From positions 996,501 through 1,060,500 of the forward strand of contig NZ_AP031575.1 of the NCBI RefSeq assembly GCF_040436405.1: DNA of 64,000 nucleotides, written 5' to 3'. The notes beneath the pieces were generated by a model. That model was not told the origin of the DNA. It ran no database searches and worked only from the letters and a program-made list of their open reading frames with translations. Within the stretch, counting starts at the first letter, position 1, and each line of letters begins with the position of its first letter. Positions 1 through 9,836 of the stretch are shown here, in pieces. The position numbers and the translations under genes are program-made. This stretch comes from Marinomonas sp. THO17 (lineage in GTDB: Bacteria > Pseudomonadota > Gammaproteobacteria > Pseudomonadales > Marinomonadaceae).

Positions 1-971
1 TCCCACACTTCGGCTAAAAGATTTACCCAGTTTTCACCCATGATTTTGCACACTTGGCGCTCACTGAAACCGTGACGCAATAAGGCTTCCGTCAAGTTCG
101 GGAACTCACCTACAGTACGAATGCCTTTCGGGTTAATGATTTCACCAAATCGAGTTAGGCGACGTGCATAGCCTTTGTCATGAGTGAGGTATTCGAAGAA
201 GTCATGACCATGACCTTGGGTAAAATCGGTGCCAATACCAATGGCATCTTCACCCACTATGTTGTAGATGTATTGAATGGCTTCCACATAGTCATCAATG
301 GTGGCGTTGACACCGGCTTTGAGGAAAGGCGTAAACATGGTCACTCCCACAAAACCGCCATTATCGGCAATGAATTTCAACTCTTCGTCACTGCGATTAC
401 GTGGGTGCTCTTTCAAACCAGAAGGCAGGCAATGTGAATAAGCGACGGGCTTTTTGGATTCAATAATGACTTCTTTCGCGGTATTCGGGCCAACGTGAGA
501 CAAGTCACACAACATGCCCACACGGTTCATTTCAGCAACGATTTCGCGACCAAAACCCGACAAACCGCCATCGCGCTCATAACAACCTGTACCCACCAAG
601 TTTTGCGTGTTGTAGCACATTTGAACTATGCCAACACCCAGGTCTTTGAATATCTGCACATAACCAATTTGGTCTTCGAACGCATGGGCATTTTGAAAGC
701 CCATCATGACACCGGTTTTGCCTTCTGCTTTTGCTCGGTGAATGTCTTTGGTGGTATATACCTTGGTTAACAAATCACTGTTGGTCTCAATCAGTTGATT
801 CATTTCCACCACGTTGCGTACCGTGCCTTCAAAGTTTTCCCAAAACGACACAGTACAGTTCGCGGCAGTCAACTTACCTTTTGCCATGTCTTCAAACAAT
901 TCGCGATTCCATTTCGCGCAAATCAAACCATCAATCACAATGGCTTTATCGTGTAGCTCTGCTGGGGTCAT
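1..971 (-). CDS. membrane dipeptidase, peptidase M19 family (3' end outside window)
   Basis: The minus strand is open from an ATG at 971 to the left edge, about 323 codons, so the C-terminus is missing. The translation shows M19 (renal dipeptidase-like) features: an early VIDG, then GFQNAHAF, a DLSHVG segment with metal-binding histidine, a SHCLPSGLKEHPRN segment and an IGTDFTQG segment near the end. M19 enzymes are binuclear zinc hydrolases of dipeptides. In Pseudomonas and relatives a homologue sits with the glycine betaine and sarcosine catabolic genes, which fits the soxBDAG cluster in the same window although it lies 42 kb away. The family call is firm; the substrate is not known. Confidence 0.88.
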   Translation of the reverse strand, partial: MTPAELHDKAIVIDGLICAKWNRELFEDMAKGKLTAANCTVSFWENFEGTVRNVVEMNQLIETNSDLLTKVYTTKDIHRAKAEGKTGVMMGFQNAHAFEDQIGYVQIFKDLGVGIVQMCYNTQNLVGTGCYERDGGLSGFGREIVAEMNRVGMLCDLSHVGPNTAKEVIIESKKPVAYSHCLPSGLKEHPRNRSDEELKFIADNGGFVGVTMFTPFLKAGVNATIDDYVEAIQYIYNIVGEDAIGIGTDFTQGHGHDFFEYLTHDKGYARRLTRFGEIINPKGIRTVGEFPNLTEALLRHGFSERQVCKIMGENWVNLLAEVW

Positions 972-1299
972 GGTGGATTCCTTTAGGGTCTTAGCAATGA
1001 ACCCAGTGTAATTTTTCACTCCTTGGGGAAGCTGGCTGGAAACGACTTGAGTAACACCAAAAGCGACTTAGGGATCTAACCTATGTTGCAAAGAGATATG
1101 AGCGGGAAGGAATAGAAGAAAAGCCAGCTTAACAGCCCTACAAACTGTATACTGATCGAGGCTTCAAGGATTTTGAACTTTAGAAGGATATGAATACCAC
1201 CTCATGCATATAGTATGCTTCATCAGTCTTCTTGCCTTGATTTTTAACTGCCTAGTCGTACAATAATAAAACATAAGTAATTAATTTGGCTAATAAATT
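972..1299. other. intergenic region, nothing recognised
   Basis: About 330 bases between the divergent dipeptidase gene and the gene starting at 1300. It becomes AT-rich toward 1300. Promoters for both genes must lie here, but I could not pick out a convincing sigma-70 pair, operator or RNA. Confidence 0.5.
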
Positions 1300-2313
1300 A
1301 TGAATGGATTCACCCTACAACATACTGCCAAGCAATATCTCAAGTCGTATCGCAAAAAAGTAAAAGAACGCCTTAACAGGTTCAATGAGCACTATCCACC
1401 ATTGGATCTAGAAGAATTTGAAAAAAGTATCGAAAAAACCTATCAGCGCTATTTTAAAACTGAACGCTGGCTAGACAGTCATCATCCAAAACCAAAATAC
1501 TATTTGCTGCTATTAAAACATTACCAAGACTTTGGCTTATATCACGCATTTTCCTTAGCGTTAGAAAGCAAAGACCAGGATTGTCGTGTGTTAAATAACA
1601 CGCTTTTTCAAATATCACGTCACAATCTACTGCTACGAAGTATGCTGGGAAGCGGTATGGATCACACCAATTTGCTAGAAGACCTGATGTCTGTCTTGGC
1701 CTGTAACGATGAAGAAGCATTAGCCCATTTTCTTCCTGCCGAATTGGAAATCGCTCAGCATCGACATTATTTTGAAGTCGCCAGTCACCTTATTAAAGTG
1801 CTTTATTACCAACAAACCCAATATAGAGAAGACGCTTACACAAAAGCCGAAAAATTTCTGACCAAAAAAAGCAATGCAAAATGGGAAATTGCCATCCTTC
1901 AATATTTAATGGCCATTGGTGAAAAGAAGGCTAACGCTGCCAGCCAAGCCCTACAAGACATGTGTGATTCCTCTCGCTACACCTCTCCCTTTGATAAAGA
2001 TTTTGCGGCCAACATTCATGGCTATTATCAATTGGCTCGACTCATAGACAATGACTTGTATGAGCAGATCACTCGCCCCACTCACAAGTGTTTCTGTGAC
2101 GCTTTTGCACAATGGCAAGACGAGAATCACTTCCCCAAAGGAGAGCAACACTACCTATTTCCTTCCCATCTTCAATATATGAATCAGATTTTTCAAGCCC
2201 CTTTGCCCACCGTCACCTTAGAAGATGAACGAAAAAAAAAGCAGAGATATCAAGATGTCGATCAATTTGCAGCAGATCTCACTCTAAATATTGAGAATAA
2301 GATGAAACCATAA
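1300..2313 (+). CDS. hypothetical protein, Imm49-like
   Basis: A 337-residue soluble, helix-rich protein without signal peptide or membrane segment. The middle (about residues 125-225) has the look of immunity protein 49: an LACNDEEAL segment, then hydrophobic helices followed by an AEKFLTKK segment and a run of the type WEIAILQYLMAIGEKKA. Imm49 proteins neutralise polymorphic toxins. No toxin gene lies beside it, so it would be an orphan immunity gene. The resemblance was judged by eye and could be wrong. The N-terminal 60 residues are basic and charged. It is followed by AT-rich DNA and stands alone, not in an operon. Confidence 0.6.
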   Translation: MNGFTLQHTAKQYLKSYRKKVKERLNRFNEHYPPLDLEEFEKSIEKTYQRYFKTERWLDSHHPKPKYYLLLLKHYQDFGLYHAFSLALESKDQDCRVLNNTLFQISRHNLLLRSMLGSGMDHTNLLEDLMSVLACNDEEALAHFLPAELEIAQHRHYFEVASHLIKVLYYQQTQYREDAYTKAEKFLTKKSNAKWEIAILQYLMAIGEKKANAASQALQDMCDSSRYTSPFDKDFAANIHGYYQLARLIDNDLYEQITRPTHKCFCDAFAQWQDENHFPKGEQHYLFPSHLQYMNQIFQAPLPTVTLEDERKKKQRYQDVDQFAADLTLNIENKMKP

Positions 2314-2716
2314 AAACACTTCCTTCTCTGTTTAAAAATTTGCGTGCTAAAGATTGGGAGAATTCAATCCATTGAGAAAGCACGTCTTTGAATCACGAAA
2401 AAGTCGACCTCAACTCTGAAACTAAAAAATTCATTCAACTTCTTCCTCAACTTTATAGCTCTGAATTAAAGTAAGAATAGCAGAATAATAAAATGAATTC
2501 ACACTAGAACCTGAGCAATGCCGTGATCTTAAGTGCTTGCAATTAGAACCTATATAAGCTAAAAATTTAGAATTTTTTATGAAATCATGGCTAAACATAA
2601 CCCTTCTTGAGGGGAAGATTAAAAATAAAATGACACTCCTTATATGAAATGCCATTTATTAGGGAGAAATAATTTAACAAAGACTATTAATATTTTTATT
2701 GATTTTCACTAAAAAT
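2314..2716. other. AT-rich intergenic region, nothing recognised
   Basis: About 400 bases of AT-rich sequence between convergent genes. A 74-codon open frame on the minus strand (2431-2655) has no family resemblance or ribosome binding site and is not called. No clear terminator hairpin was found. Confidence 0.45.
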
Positions 2717-4485
2717 TCAATACACATAAACCGCCCCTTCTCCACTGAAGGTTTCATTTGATGAAGAATCGTCCTGAGAGGAAGCTTTTTCATGTGGAGA
2801 TAAAACAGCCAGTACTCCATTTCTATCTGTATCTATAGCGAACCCGAAAAGGTCAATATTATTTTGTACAAGCGATTTCAGATACCCATTATTACTAATG
2901 AAACTTTCACTTACATCATAAACATAAACAGCGCCAGACTTTTTCGCTAATCCGTTATACTTATTAGTGTAAGTCGAATAAAAACCGTCTAGACGATTGC
3001 TTTCAAATGGAGCACCAACTGCTAACCTTGTACCTTTAGCATTTAAACTAACACTCATACCAAAATTATCTAATCGATTAGCATTCGGTGCTCTTACTTC
3101 TTTTCCATCATCCCATTTACCATCAACATAATTATATAAGACAACTGCTCCTTCAGAAAAATGATCATTATCTAAAGCTCCTTTATTATTAAGATCATCA
3201 CTCTTACCTTCATCGGTAATTTTATAAAAAGCATAATAATTAGCCATTGGTGCACCAACTGCCATTTTATTTCCATTATTTGATAGACTTACAGAATAAC
3301 CAAAAGAAGTGGTTGGTTCGAATGGATAAGTATAATATGAAGAAAATATAGACCTACTTGAAAATCTCTTTTCTTCATACCAGCCTGAAGTATTTATTAA
3401 ATCTTGGCTATTTTCCGACTTTCTAAAAACATAAACAGACTCCGCAAAAGGAGCACCAACAGCTATTGTTCTCCCATCTTGACTAACATCTAATGATGCA
3501 CCAAAGTTACCGCCACGATAATTGTTAGATGATTTTAGATATGCCTCTTCGTACCAACTATTTTCTTTATGAGCATATACATAGACGGCACCACTTTGAT
3601 CTGATTCATCGCTATAAGGTTGATTGATGCCACTAGCTCTTCCATCCTCTTCAAATGCACCAACAGCTAATATTGAGCCATCATGGCTCAAGCTTACTGC
3701 TCCTCCAAAATAATCACCTTTTCCTTTATTACTAGCAGTGATATATGATTGAGAGGATCAATGATCTTTTCTGGTGATCCAGAATAGATATATACTGCAC
3801 CAGAGGAATCTTCTCGTCCAGCCGCACCAATTGCTAAAATACTTCCATCAAAGTTCAAGCTTAAAGATACACCAAATTCATCACTAAGATCTGTATCATC
3901 TCTTCTAATAATTGCTTTCTGATGCCACCTTCTTCCAGTTGCGGTATATATATATACCGCATTTGATATTGTTTCGCTTTCACTGCTTAAACCAGCTTTC
4001 ATTGTTTTGAAAGTACCACCTACGGCTAACACCTTACCATCATCACTTATATCAATTGCATAAGAAAAACTATTATGCAAATCATAATCTGGCGCTAAAT
4101 GTTCTACCAATTCATTGAAAACTTCATCATACACATACTTACCATACCCGCTCTTACAACCGGATTCGTTACATGCTCTAATACTAAACTTACCACTAGT
4201 ACCAAAATCATATAATGAATATTTAAATTTATAGTTATAACTTTGCACCCCCTGTTTCACTGTCGCAACAGTTGCTATACCGTTATTTTGATCTACAATT
4301 TCATAATATTTTGCGTCTGGCACATCTATCCATGTGAAAAGTAGTGTTTTATCATCTGTGATTTTAATTTCAAAATCTGGTGACCTTTGTGGCCAATCAT
4401 TACACCCCAAAAGAAATAAGGCCATCAAAAACATTGAAATGCATTTTAGACATGAAATTAAATATTTAGATTTCAAAACAATCAT
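2717..4485 (-). pseudogene. FG-GAP / integrin-alpha-like repeat lipoprotein, split by one frameshift
   Basis: Two adjacent minus-strand frames (4485-3694 and 3691-2717) are parts of one gene. The first starts with a lipoprotein signal (hydrophobic stretch then LLGC at about residues 25-28), then a fibronectin-like part and FG-GAP blades with recurring motifs (DGKVLAVGG, DGSILAIGA, SGAVYIY). The second continues the blades (GRTIAVGAP, GNKMAVGAP, GTRLAVGAP, GAVYVY) to the end. At about 3750, shifting the frame by one base joins the first part to GKGDYFGGAVSLSHDGS of the second, so a single-base indel broke a roughly 590-residue beta-propeller protein. Either it is a recent pseudogene or a sequencing error. 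FG-GAP propellers are extracellular adhesion-like domains. The gene is AT-rich relative to its surroundings. Confidence 0.8.
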
Positions 4486-4835
4486 ACTCCATTACTTTTT
4501 TCCATTAAAAAATCTCAACAATATTAAAGGCAATTTCAGCTAACAAACCCACAACTCATGATTAAGTGGATAGTATTATAAAATCGCAAATTAATTAGGA
4601 GAAATACGAACAAGTTAGATAATTTTAACCTGAATTGCTTAGCATACCAGCAATTCTTAAAAAGTGATATTTAGTCATAACTTTCTCACTATTTTAGTAC
4701 TTTAAGCGCCCCAACTCATCGTTTAGACGAATTAACCCCACATAGACCGTATCATCCAATCTACTCGTAACATATTTCCAAGCTCGACTGCACGGCAAGT
4801 TTGTTGTTTATTGTTAGATAGACCTTTGTAGATGG
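4486..4835. other. intergenic region with one copy of a 21-bp repeat
   Basis: AT-rich upstream region of the FG-GAP gene. At about 4594-4618 it holds TACGAACAAGTTAGATAATTT, which recurs with one mismatch at about 7337-7360 beyond the AT-rich island. Nothing else is recognised. Confidence 0.4.
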
Positions 4836-5243
4836 TGTTCACTTGACCACTATTGGTATAGCTCTAAACTAGAGTTTTCCAGTTTTGCTCGGTAAGCTGC
4901 CGGAGGCAGGTTACCCAAACTTTCATGTGTTCGCTCTTCGTTGTAATCCAATCGCCAGAACCAAGCCATTTCTTTTACTTGGCTAAGGCTCTCAAACAGA
5001 TAGGCATCAAGAGATTCTCTATGGAATGGTAATCCCCCCATATTTGGATTTCCAATTGTAATAGGTTGCATTGCTGATTCCATGCTGACGACATACTTCC
5101 TCTACCTTCATTCCGGAATCCACTTCTTTTAATACTGCGATGACCTGTGTCTCTGTGCAACGTGATTTTTTCATAATCGTCTCCTGTATTAATCATTACA
5201 GAAAACTCTAATTATGTCTGTCTCAGTTTAGAGGACGTGGACA
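4836..5243 (-). mobile_element. internally deleted IS3-family insertion sequence
   Basis: On the minus strand an ATG at 5174 opens an OrfA N-terminus (MKKSRCTETQVIAVLKEV, then a helix-turn-helix with CRQHGISNATYYNWKSKYGG), ending in a stop right after. In another frame it joins directly to the last 40 or so residues of an IS3 OrfB integrase (a WFWRLDYNEERTHESLG segment, stop at 4850). Everything between, including the DDE catalytic core, is deleted. The outer ends are imperfect inverted repeats beginning TGTCCACGTC (5243 inward) and TGTTCACTTG (4836 inward). No convincing target duplication was seen. The copy cannot encode a transposase, but with both ends kept it could in principle be moved by a relative. 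Confidence 0.8.
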
Positions 5244-5412
5244 ATAGTCTTATATGGAAAAATATTATTGCTAACATTTTTGAACTGTTCGGTTTGTAGG
5301 TAAAAAACTAAGCTTAGAATCAATTTCTCTTCTGATAATTTGATTTTAATCGTTTTTTATGAAAATATATGCGCGTAATACTCTTAAGTTAGTTTTATTT
5401 AATGGATCTAAA

Positions 5413-7224
5413 ATGAAAAAAACAACTACTTATCTTATCATAATGATTGCGTTCTCTTTTTTTTATTCTAATAGTGCTATTGGGGGAAGGCAGTCAAAGT
5501 GTAGCACTGAAGTTCAACATTTAGTGTATTCTTCTAATTTTGATGTTAGTGAGCAGCCTAATTTTGATATTTTTGATTCTGTTTGTAAGCCCCTACCGCA
5601 AGATGATAACCAGATATTATCTTCAGTTCTTGTTTTAAATGAAAATTTTTATTTTATTTGGATAGTTTCAATAATTGATAAAGCTAACACTGAAGTTCTT
5701 GCAACTTATAAAGAATATATTTATGAAGATGCAACAATTAGAGTTGAGAAAGGTAGGATGTGGTTAGATACTGCGCCTTATATGCTAACTGATACTACGA
5801 GAGCTGTTGGCGTAAGATTAGATATAAGTTATTCCGGTTCGTGTATGTCTATGGCATCCGATGGAAATCATTTAACTTTGTTTGATACAGCAAATATAAA
5901 AGATAAAAAATTGAGGCCTATATTAACATCTTTACCCATGACTTATCATAGGAATCGTGGAGATGTTTTTTGTAGCATTCATAATAATCCTACACTTAGA
6001 AAAATACATGAGCAAGGCAAGTCTTATATTCAAGTTTTATCCACTAAGACTAATGGTTATAATGACCTGCGAGTTATCACTAAAACTAAAGTAATCTATT
6101 ACCCCAATCGTGATAATGAACAAATAGTTCTTGCTGAGCATCGATATAAAAATGATTTGAAATTTGATGGTGAAAGTTATTTAAAAGGTAATCATGATAA
6201 AATTCCTAGTCTAGAATTTAATGAGATTGTAAATTTAGATCATCTGCTTATAGAGAAGAATCTTCTTAATGAAACACCAAAACGTATTATTAATAATACT
6301 CCATTAAATAAAGCCCTAAAGAAAGGAATGAGCTATCCAGAATACGACAGCGTTGAAGCGGCTATTAGTTTTAAAGAAAATATGCAAGAAGATTTGGATG
6401 TTGTTTTGGATAAACCATGGCAGCAAAAAACATTAATAGATTCTGATGATTCAGATCGTTATCGCTATCACCCAATGGGAGCGGTTGTTAATTCAAGTCT
6501 TTATTTACTTTATGTTGAAAAAAATGCAGCCAATCAAACCATTTCCATCTATGAAAATAATATTATAACGGGTGAAAATCATGAGGTTTATTCAACAAAA
6601 AATACTGACTTAATGTTTTATGCTGCAGAAATTGATATTAAGGATGAGAAACTCATATTCTCTCCTGATCGTAAAAAAGGCGTTTTTTATTGTTATAATA
6701 TCGGTTCAGCTAATGCTATCTATGAGTGCGATATTAAAGTTAGATCTAGGTCTCAAGATGATGAGCCATTAGTTTCTCCTAATAATCGATATACTGTATT
6801 GCCTTATTACTCTGTAAGTTCATCTATGAAAATTAATAAAAAAGAGTTTAATCGTAAAATAAAAGATTGGGAGGTAGCTTATGAAGCTGCTGTATCGAGA
6901 TATATAGACAATCCATCATCTATTACTTATGGCTATAAAACCGTTATTTTAAATGATTATAAAAATTATAAATCTGAAATGCTTTTTTCTGTAGGTCATG
7001 CTGATTTTCTGATTGGTCGGTTTTCATGGGCGAATGATAGCAATGCTTTTTATTTTGATAATTCTGGTGCTTTTGCTTGTATATGGGAATATGATATTGT
7101 TAATAAAAAATTACAAAAAATAGTGCCAGAGCATGAAGCGGAAAGCCCATTTTATATTAATTTTGAAGGTCGAGATTTTATTATATATCTAGAGGGTAAT
7201 AATATAAAAATAGCAACACCATAA
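5413..7224 (+). CDS. hypothetical secreted protein, AT-rich island gene
   Basis: About 603 residues from the ATG at 5413. An upstream ATG at 5359 in the same frame is possible, but the later start gives a clean Sec signal (MKKTTTYLIIMIAFSFF followed by small residues and a likely cleavage near residue 24). No domain is recognised. The protein is rich in beta-like stretches and has a cysteine-rich N-terminal third. The codon usage is strongly AT-biased compared with the MltC gene downstream, which suggests acquisition by transfer. It sits alone between the deleted IS3 copy and the truncated OsmC gene. A periplasmic or surface location is inferred from the signal only. Confidence 0.6.
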   Translation: MKKTTTYLIIMIAFSFFYSNSAIGGRQSKCSTEVQHLVYSSNFDVSEQPNFDIFDSVCKPLPQDDNQILSSVLVLNENFYFIWIVSIIDKANTEVLATYKEYIYEDATIRVEKGRMWLDTAPYMLTDTTRAVGVRLDISYSGSCMSMASDGNHLTLFDTANIKDKKLRPILTSLPMTYHRNRGDVFCSIHNNPTLRKIHEQGKSYIQVLSTKTNGYNDLRVITKTKVIYYPNRDNEQIVLAEHRYKNDLKFDGESYLKGNHDKIPSLEFNEIVNLDHLLIEKNLLNETPKRIINNTPLNKALKKGMSYPEYDSVEAAISFKENMQEDLDVVLDKPWQQKTLIDSDDSDRYRYHPMGAVVNSSLYLLYVEKNAANQTISIYENNIITGENHEVYSTKNTDLMFYAAEIDIKDEKLIFSPDRKKGVFYCYNIGSANAIYECDIKVRSRSQDDEPLVSPNNRYTVLPYYSVSSSMKINKKEFNRKIKDWEVAYEAAVSRYIDNPSSITYGYKTVILNDYKNYKSEMLFSVGHADFLIGRFSWANDSNAFYFDNSGAFACIWEYDIVNKKLQKIVPEHEAESPFYINFEGRDFIIYLEGNNIKIATP

Positions 7225-7339
7225 AGTTTTTATCAATCCTGTATGGAATTGGCATTTATTAAATCGTATACCGTAATGGTTTGAAGTTAATTATATTTAT
7301 AACCGAGAATATTTCTTTTCTTTGAGAATTAAGGAAACT

Positions 7340-7420
7340 ACGAACAAGTCAGATAATTTCGCTCTGGCTTGTTCGTCACCCTTGAATAATGGCGCTTTAG
7401 ATTTAAAACGCCATTATTCA
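7340..7420. repeat. two consecutive hairpins and second copy of the 21-bp repeat
   Basis: The first hairpin pairs ACGAACAAGTCAGA with TCTGGCTTGTTCGT (about 7340-7377). The second pairs GAATAATGGCG with CGCCATTATTC (about 7385-7418). The first contains a near copy of a 21-bp sequence at 4594-4618. They may act as terminators for the gene ending at 7224 and the OsmC fragment, or mark the end of an inserted segment. The OsmC stop codon lies in or beside the second hairpin. Confidence 0.55.
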
Positions 7421-7680
7421 GGGACGACTAGGTAGTGACGCTTGGCAATGAAAGACAAAAAGAACAACATATGGCAACTGGACAAAGCAGCCACAAAGGC
7501 TTCTTCCGGATCAAGATTGGCCGCCACCGAATAAGGCAATGGCACCACATCGGGCGACGATGAGGCCGGGACGATTAAACCGCCATCAAACTGCCATTCA
7601 TGGCCTCGACTGTATTGGTTGTCTGTAAAGGCTTCATTCTCACCACGATTCCATTTAACCCAAGCATAATATCGAGACAT
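7414..7680 (-). pseudogene. OsmC family protein, C-terminally truncated
   Basis: The 88 codons start MSRYYAWVKWNRGE and continue through an NLDPEEAFVAALSSCHMLFFL segment, the conserved middle of OsmC/Ohr-type peroxiredoxins including the first catalytic cysteine region. Family members of this type run to about 140-150 residues with a second cysteine in the C-terminal half; here the frame stops shortly after FIAKRHYLV, at a hairpin. The start has a reasonable ribosome binding site (AAGGAT). I interpret it as a broken gene cut by the rearrangement that brought in the AT-rich island; a functional short variant is unlikely. Confidence 0.75.
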
Positions 7681-7863
7681 ACATTTATCCTTTTAAGATA
7701 AAAACACATTAATAGAGAGTTTCCATTCTAGGTCAAATGAGCATTCGTTCTCCATAATCAAAGTCGATTTCATCCAGCTATTTAATGACAGCAAATGCCA
7801 GCATGGGAAAAACAAGGTTATCTTGATACACTCAACAAGCTTTTGATTGATGGGCAGGGATTG

Positions 7864-9045
7864 ATGAACAAAAATTGGGGTCGCCTTACGGCATTGTCTT
7901 CTTGTGGTGTTTTGCTGTTTTTACTCAGCGGTTGCCAATCCATTTTGAATTTCGATTCGGTTAATTCCGTCAAACAGTTATCCAAACAGGTACAAGATGC
8001 TGATAGCCTTGATGATGTTAAGGCCATCACTGCACAAGCAAAAATCACTCGCGATCACATTCGCGCCGATTTAAAAGCCATTCAAACCTTATACAAAAAC
8101 CTTGATCAACAGGTGAAAAAGAAATGGGGCAAAAATAATAGCCAGCTGCCTGATAAGAAAAAGTACGTCAAATACGTCAATGATTACCAAGCTCGCGCCA
8201 TTGTGGATTTTGATAAAGGCAAAGTACGAGTGGAAACCCTTGATACTCGTAACCCAAGAGACACCTTAATCAGTGCCGTGACTGCCACCCTACTGACCAC
8301 AGCCGACCCAACCAAAACCGACATTTTTTCCAGCTCTGCCCCAAATACCGATGGGGTTCCCTTCTTATACCCACAAGTCATGGACAACGAAGGTGTGCTG
8401 GTAAAATACCCCTGGCGAGCCGGGCGCTATGCCAATTATCTGGTGACCAATCAACTTGAACGCAGCACCAATAACGGCAAGCCAGTCTATGCGGTCGAAT
8501 TTGATCTGGTGGAAAAACACGAACATTTGCGCCAAGAAAAATACAGTCAATACGTTCTGGCCGCGGCCAAACGTTACAATCTAGAACCGGCACTCATTTA
8601 CGGTATTATCGAAACCGAAAGTTCTTTTAACCCCTACGCGGTTAGCCCTGCCAACGCCTACGGACTCATGCAAGTGGTACCCGCAACCGCTGGACGTGAT
8701 GTCTATAAGCTGATCAAGAAAAAGTCTGGCCAACCGAGCAAACAAGTCTTGTTCTCGCCTGAACAAAACATCGATATAGGCAGCGCCTACCTACACATTT
8801 TGCAAACCCGTTATCTGGTCAAGGTTCGCAACAAAACCAGTCAAGAATATTCCATGATTTCTGCCTATAACGGCGGTACTGGAAACGTACTCAAGACCTT
8901 CGACAGCGATCGGTCGGTCGCTATGGACAAGATCAATCAGAACTCCTCCAGTTCCGTTTATCAAAGGCTCAGATACGATCACCCCAGAGCGGAGTCTCGA
9001 AAATACTTAGAAAAAGTGACCAAAGCCAAGAAAAACTACGAGTAA
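7864..9045 (+). CDS. mltC: membrane-bound lytic murein transglycosylase C-like lipoprotein
   Basis: About 393 residues from the ATG at 7864, preceded by GGCAGGGATTG; an in-frame upstream start at 7795 would bury the signal. The protein begins with a lipoprotein signal ending LLSGCQS. The N-terminal half matches the MltC-type DUF3393 region, and the C-terminal half is an SLT domain: AAKRYNLEPALIYGIIETES with the catalytic glutamate, then NAYGLMQVVP and a SAYNGG motif. MltC cleaves peptidoglycan glycan strands with 1,6-anhydro product formation, acting from the outer membrane. It is monocistronic. MltC is the best fit among lytic transglycosylases because of the N-terminal region. Confidence 0.88.
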   Translation: MNKNWGRLTALSSCGVLLFLLSGCQSILNFDSVNSVKQLSKQVQDADSLDDVKAITAQAKITRDHIRADLKAIQTLYKNLDQQVKKKWGKNNSQLPDKKKYVKYVNDYQARAIVDFDKGKVRVETLDTRNPRDTLISAVTATLLTTADPTKTDIFSSSAPNTDGVPFLYPQVMDNEGVLVKYPWRAGRYANYLVTNQLERSTNNGKPVYAVEFDLVEKHEHLRQEKYSQYVLAAAKRYNLEPALIYGIIETESSFNPYAVSPANAYGLMQVVPATAGRDVYKLIKKKSGQPSKQVLFSPEQNIDIGSAYLHILQTRYLVKVRNKTSQEYSMISAYNGGTGNVLKTFDSDRSVAMDKINQNSSSSVYQRLRYDHPRAESRKYLEKVTKAKKNYE

Positions 9046-9152
9046 ATTTACGCTGTAGTGCTACGTGTAATATAAATTTAAAGGCAAGAAAAAACTTCTA
9101 CCCCTGAAGTAAACTCATATCAAGTCTATGACATACTCTTAATCGATCAGGA

Positions 9153-9629
9153 TTATTCTGTGGCTATACGTTCAATTTGCGCTTGATCTAAGCGAAATAC
9201 AGACAGCTCTTCTAAAGGCTGAGCTCCCATAGACAGGTAAAATTTTATGGCTGAATCATTCGTTTTAAGTGCCCACCATTCAAACCGAGCACAGTCTTGT
9301 TGTTGAGCAAGCTTTGCCAAATGAACGAGAGTCTTTTTACCTATTCCCTTACCTTGAAATTCCGGTTCTACGTACAAATCATCAAGGTGTAAACCAGGCT
9401 TTCCTGTCGTCGTCGAGAAGGTATAGTAAAACACAGCAAAACCGCAGGGCTGATCGTCATACTGAAGAATCAAAGCCGTTGCATGGCTATTCTGCCCAAG
9501 CAAGTTTGTCTCAATATCCGACTCTGTGACTGTAATCTCAAATGGAAAGCCCTCTGCTACTGCCAAGTCATGAATGTACTTTAAAATGAGTTTAGCGTTT
9601 TCATGACGGGCAATTTTAAAACTTAACAC
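9153..9629 (-). CDS. GNAT family N-acetyltransferase
   Basis: 158 residues starting at a GTG (9629) with GAGGAAA upstream. It has a GNAT fold: a central LHLDDLYVEPEFQGKGIGKK stretch containing the acetyl-CoA pyrophosphate loop (QGKGIGK), and the closing strand with NDSAIKFYLSMGAQ. It resembles spermidine/diamine acetyltransferase-like GNATs, but the acceptor substrate cannot be told from the sequence. It is monocistronic, convergent with mltC. Confidence 0.85.
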   Translation of the reverse strand: MLSFKIARHENAKLILKYIHDLAVAEGFPFEITVTESDIETNLLGQNSHATALILQYDDQPCGFAVFYYTFSTTTGKPGLHLDDLYVEPEFQGKGIGKKTLVHLAKLAQQQDCARFEWWALKTNDSAIKFYLSMGAQPLEELSVFRLDQAQIERIATE

Positions 9630-9836
9630 GGGGTTTCCTCAGCAGACAGACAAAATATGGATGTATAGGTAGATTAACCACTTTTTGCTCAGACACACAC
9701 TTTTTTAGGATCAAAAGGGTCAATGAGCATGGAACCGTCATCTTTTTTAACATTTCAGATCCATTACTAATACGTCATCTACTTAGAAAACCGTCTTTAG
9801 CGTTTTTTATCTAAATGCCTTATATCGAAATGCCTT

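Noticed and set aside
180..1011. Several plus-strand open frames
   Set aside because: They are antisense to the dipeptidase gene, which has clear M19 motifs on the minus strand.
2431..2655. Minus-strand open frame of 74 codons
   Set aside because: AT-rich spacer, no ribosome site, no family resemblance.
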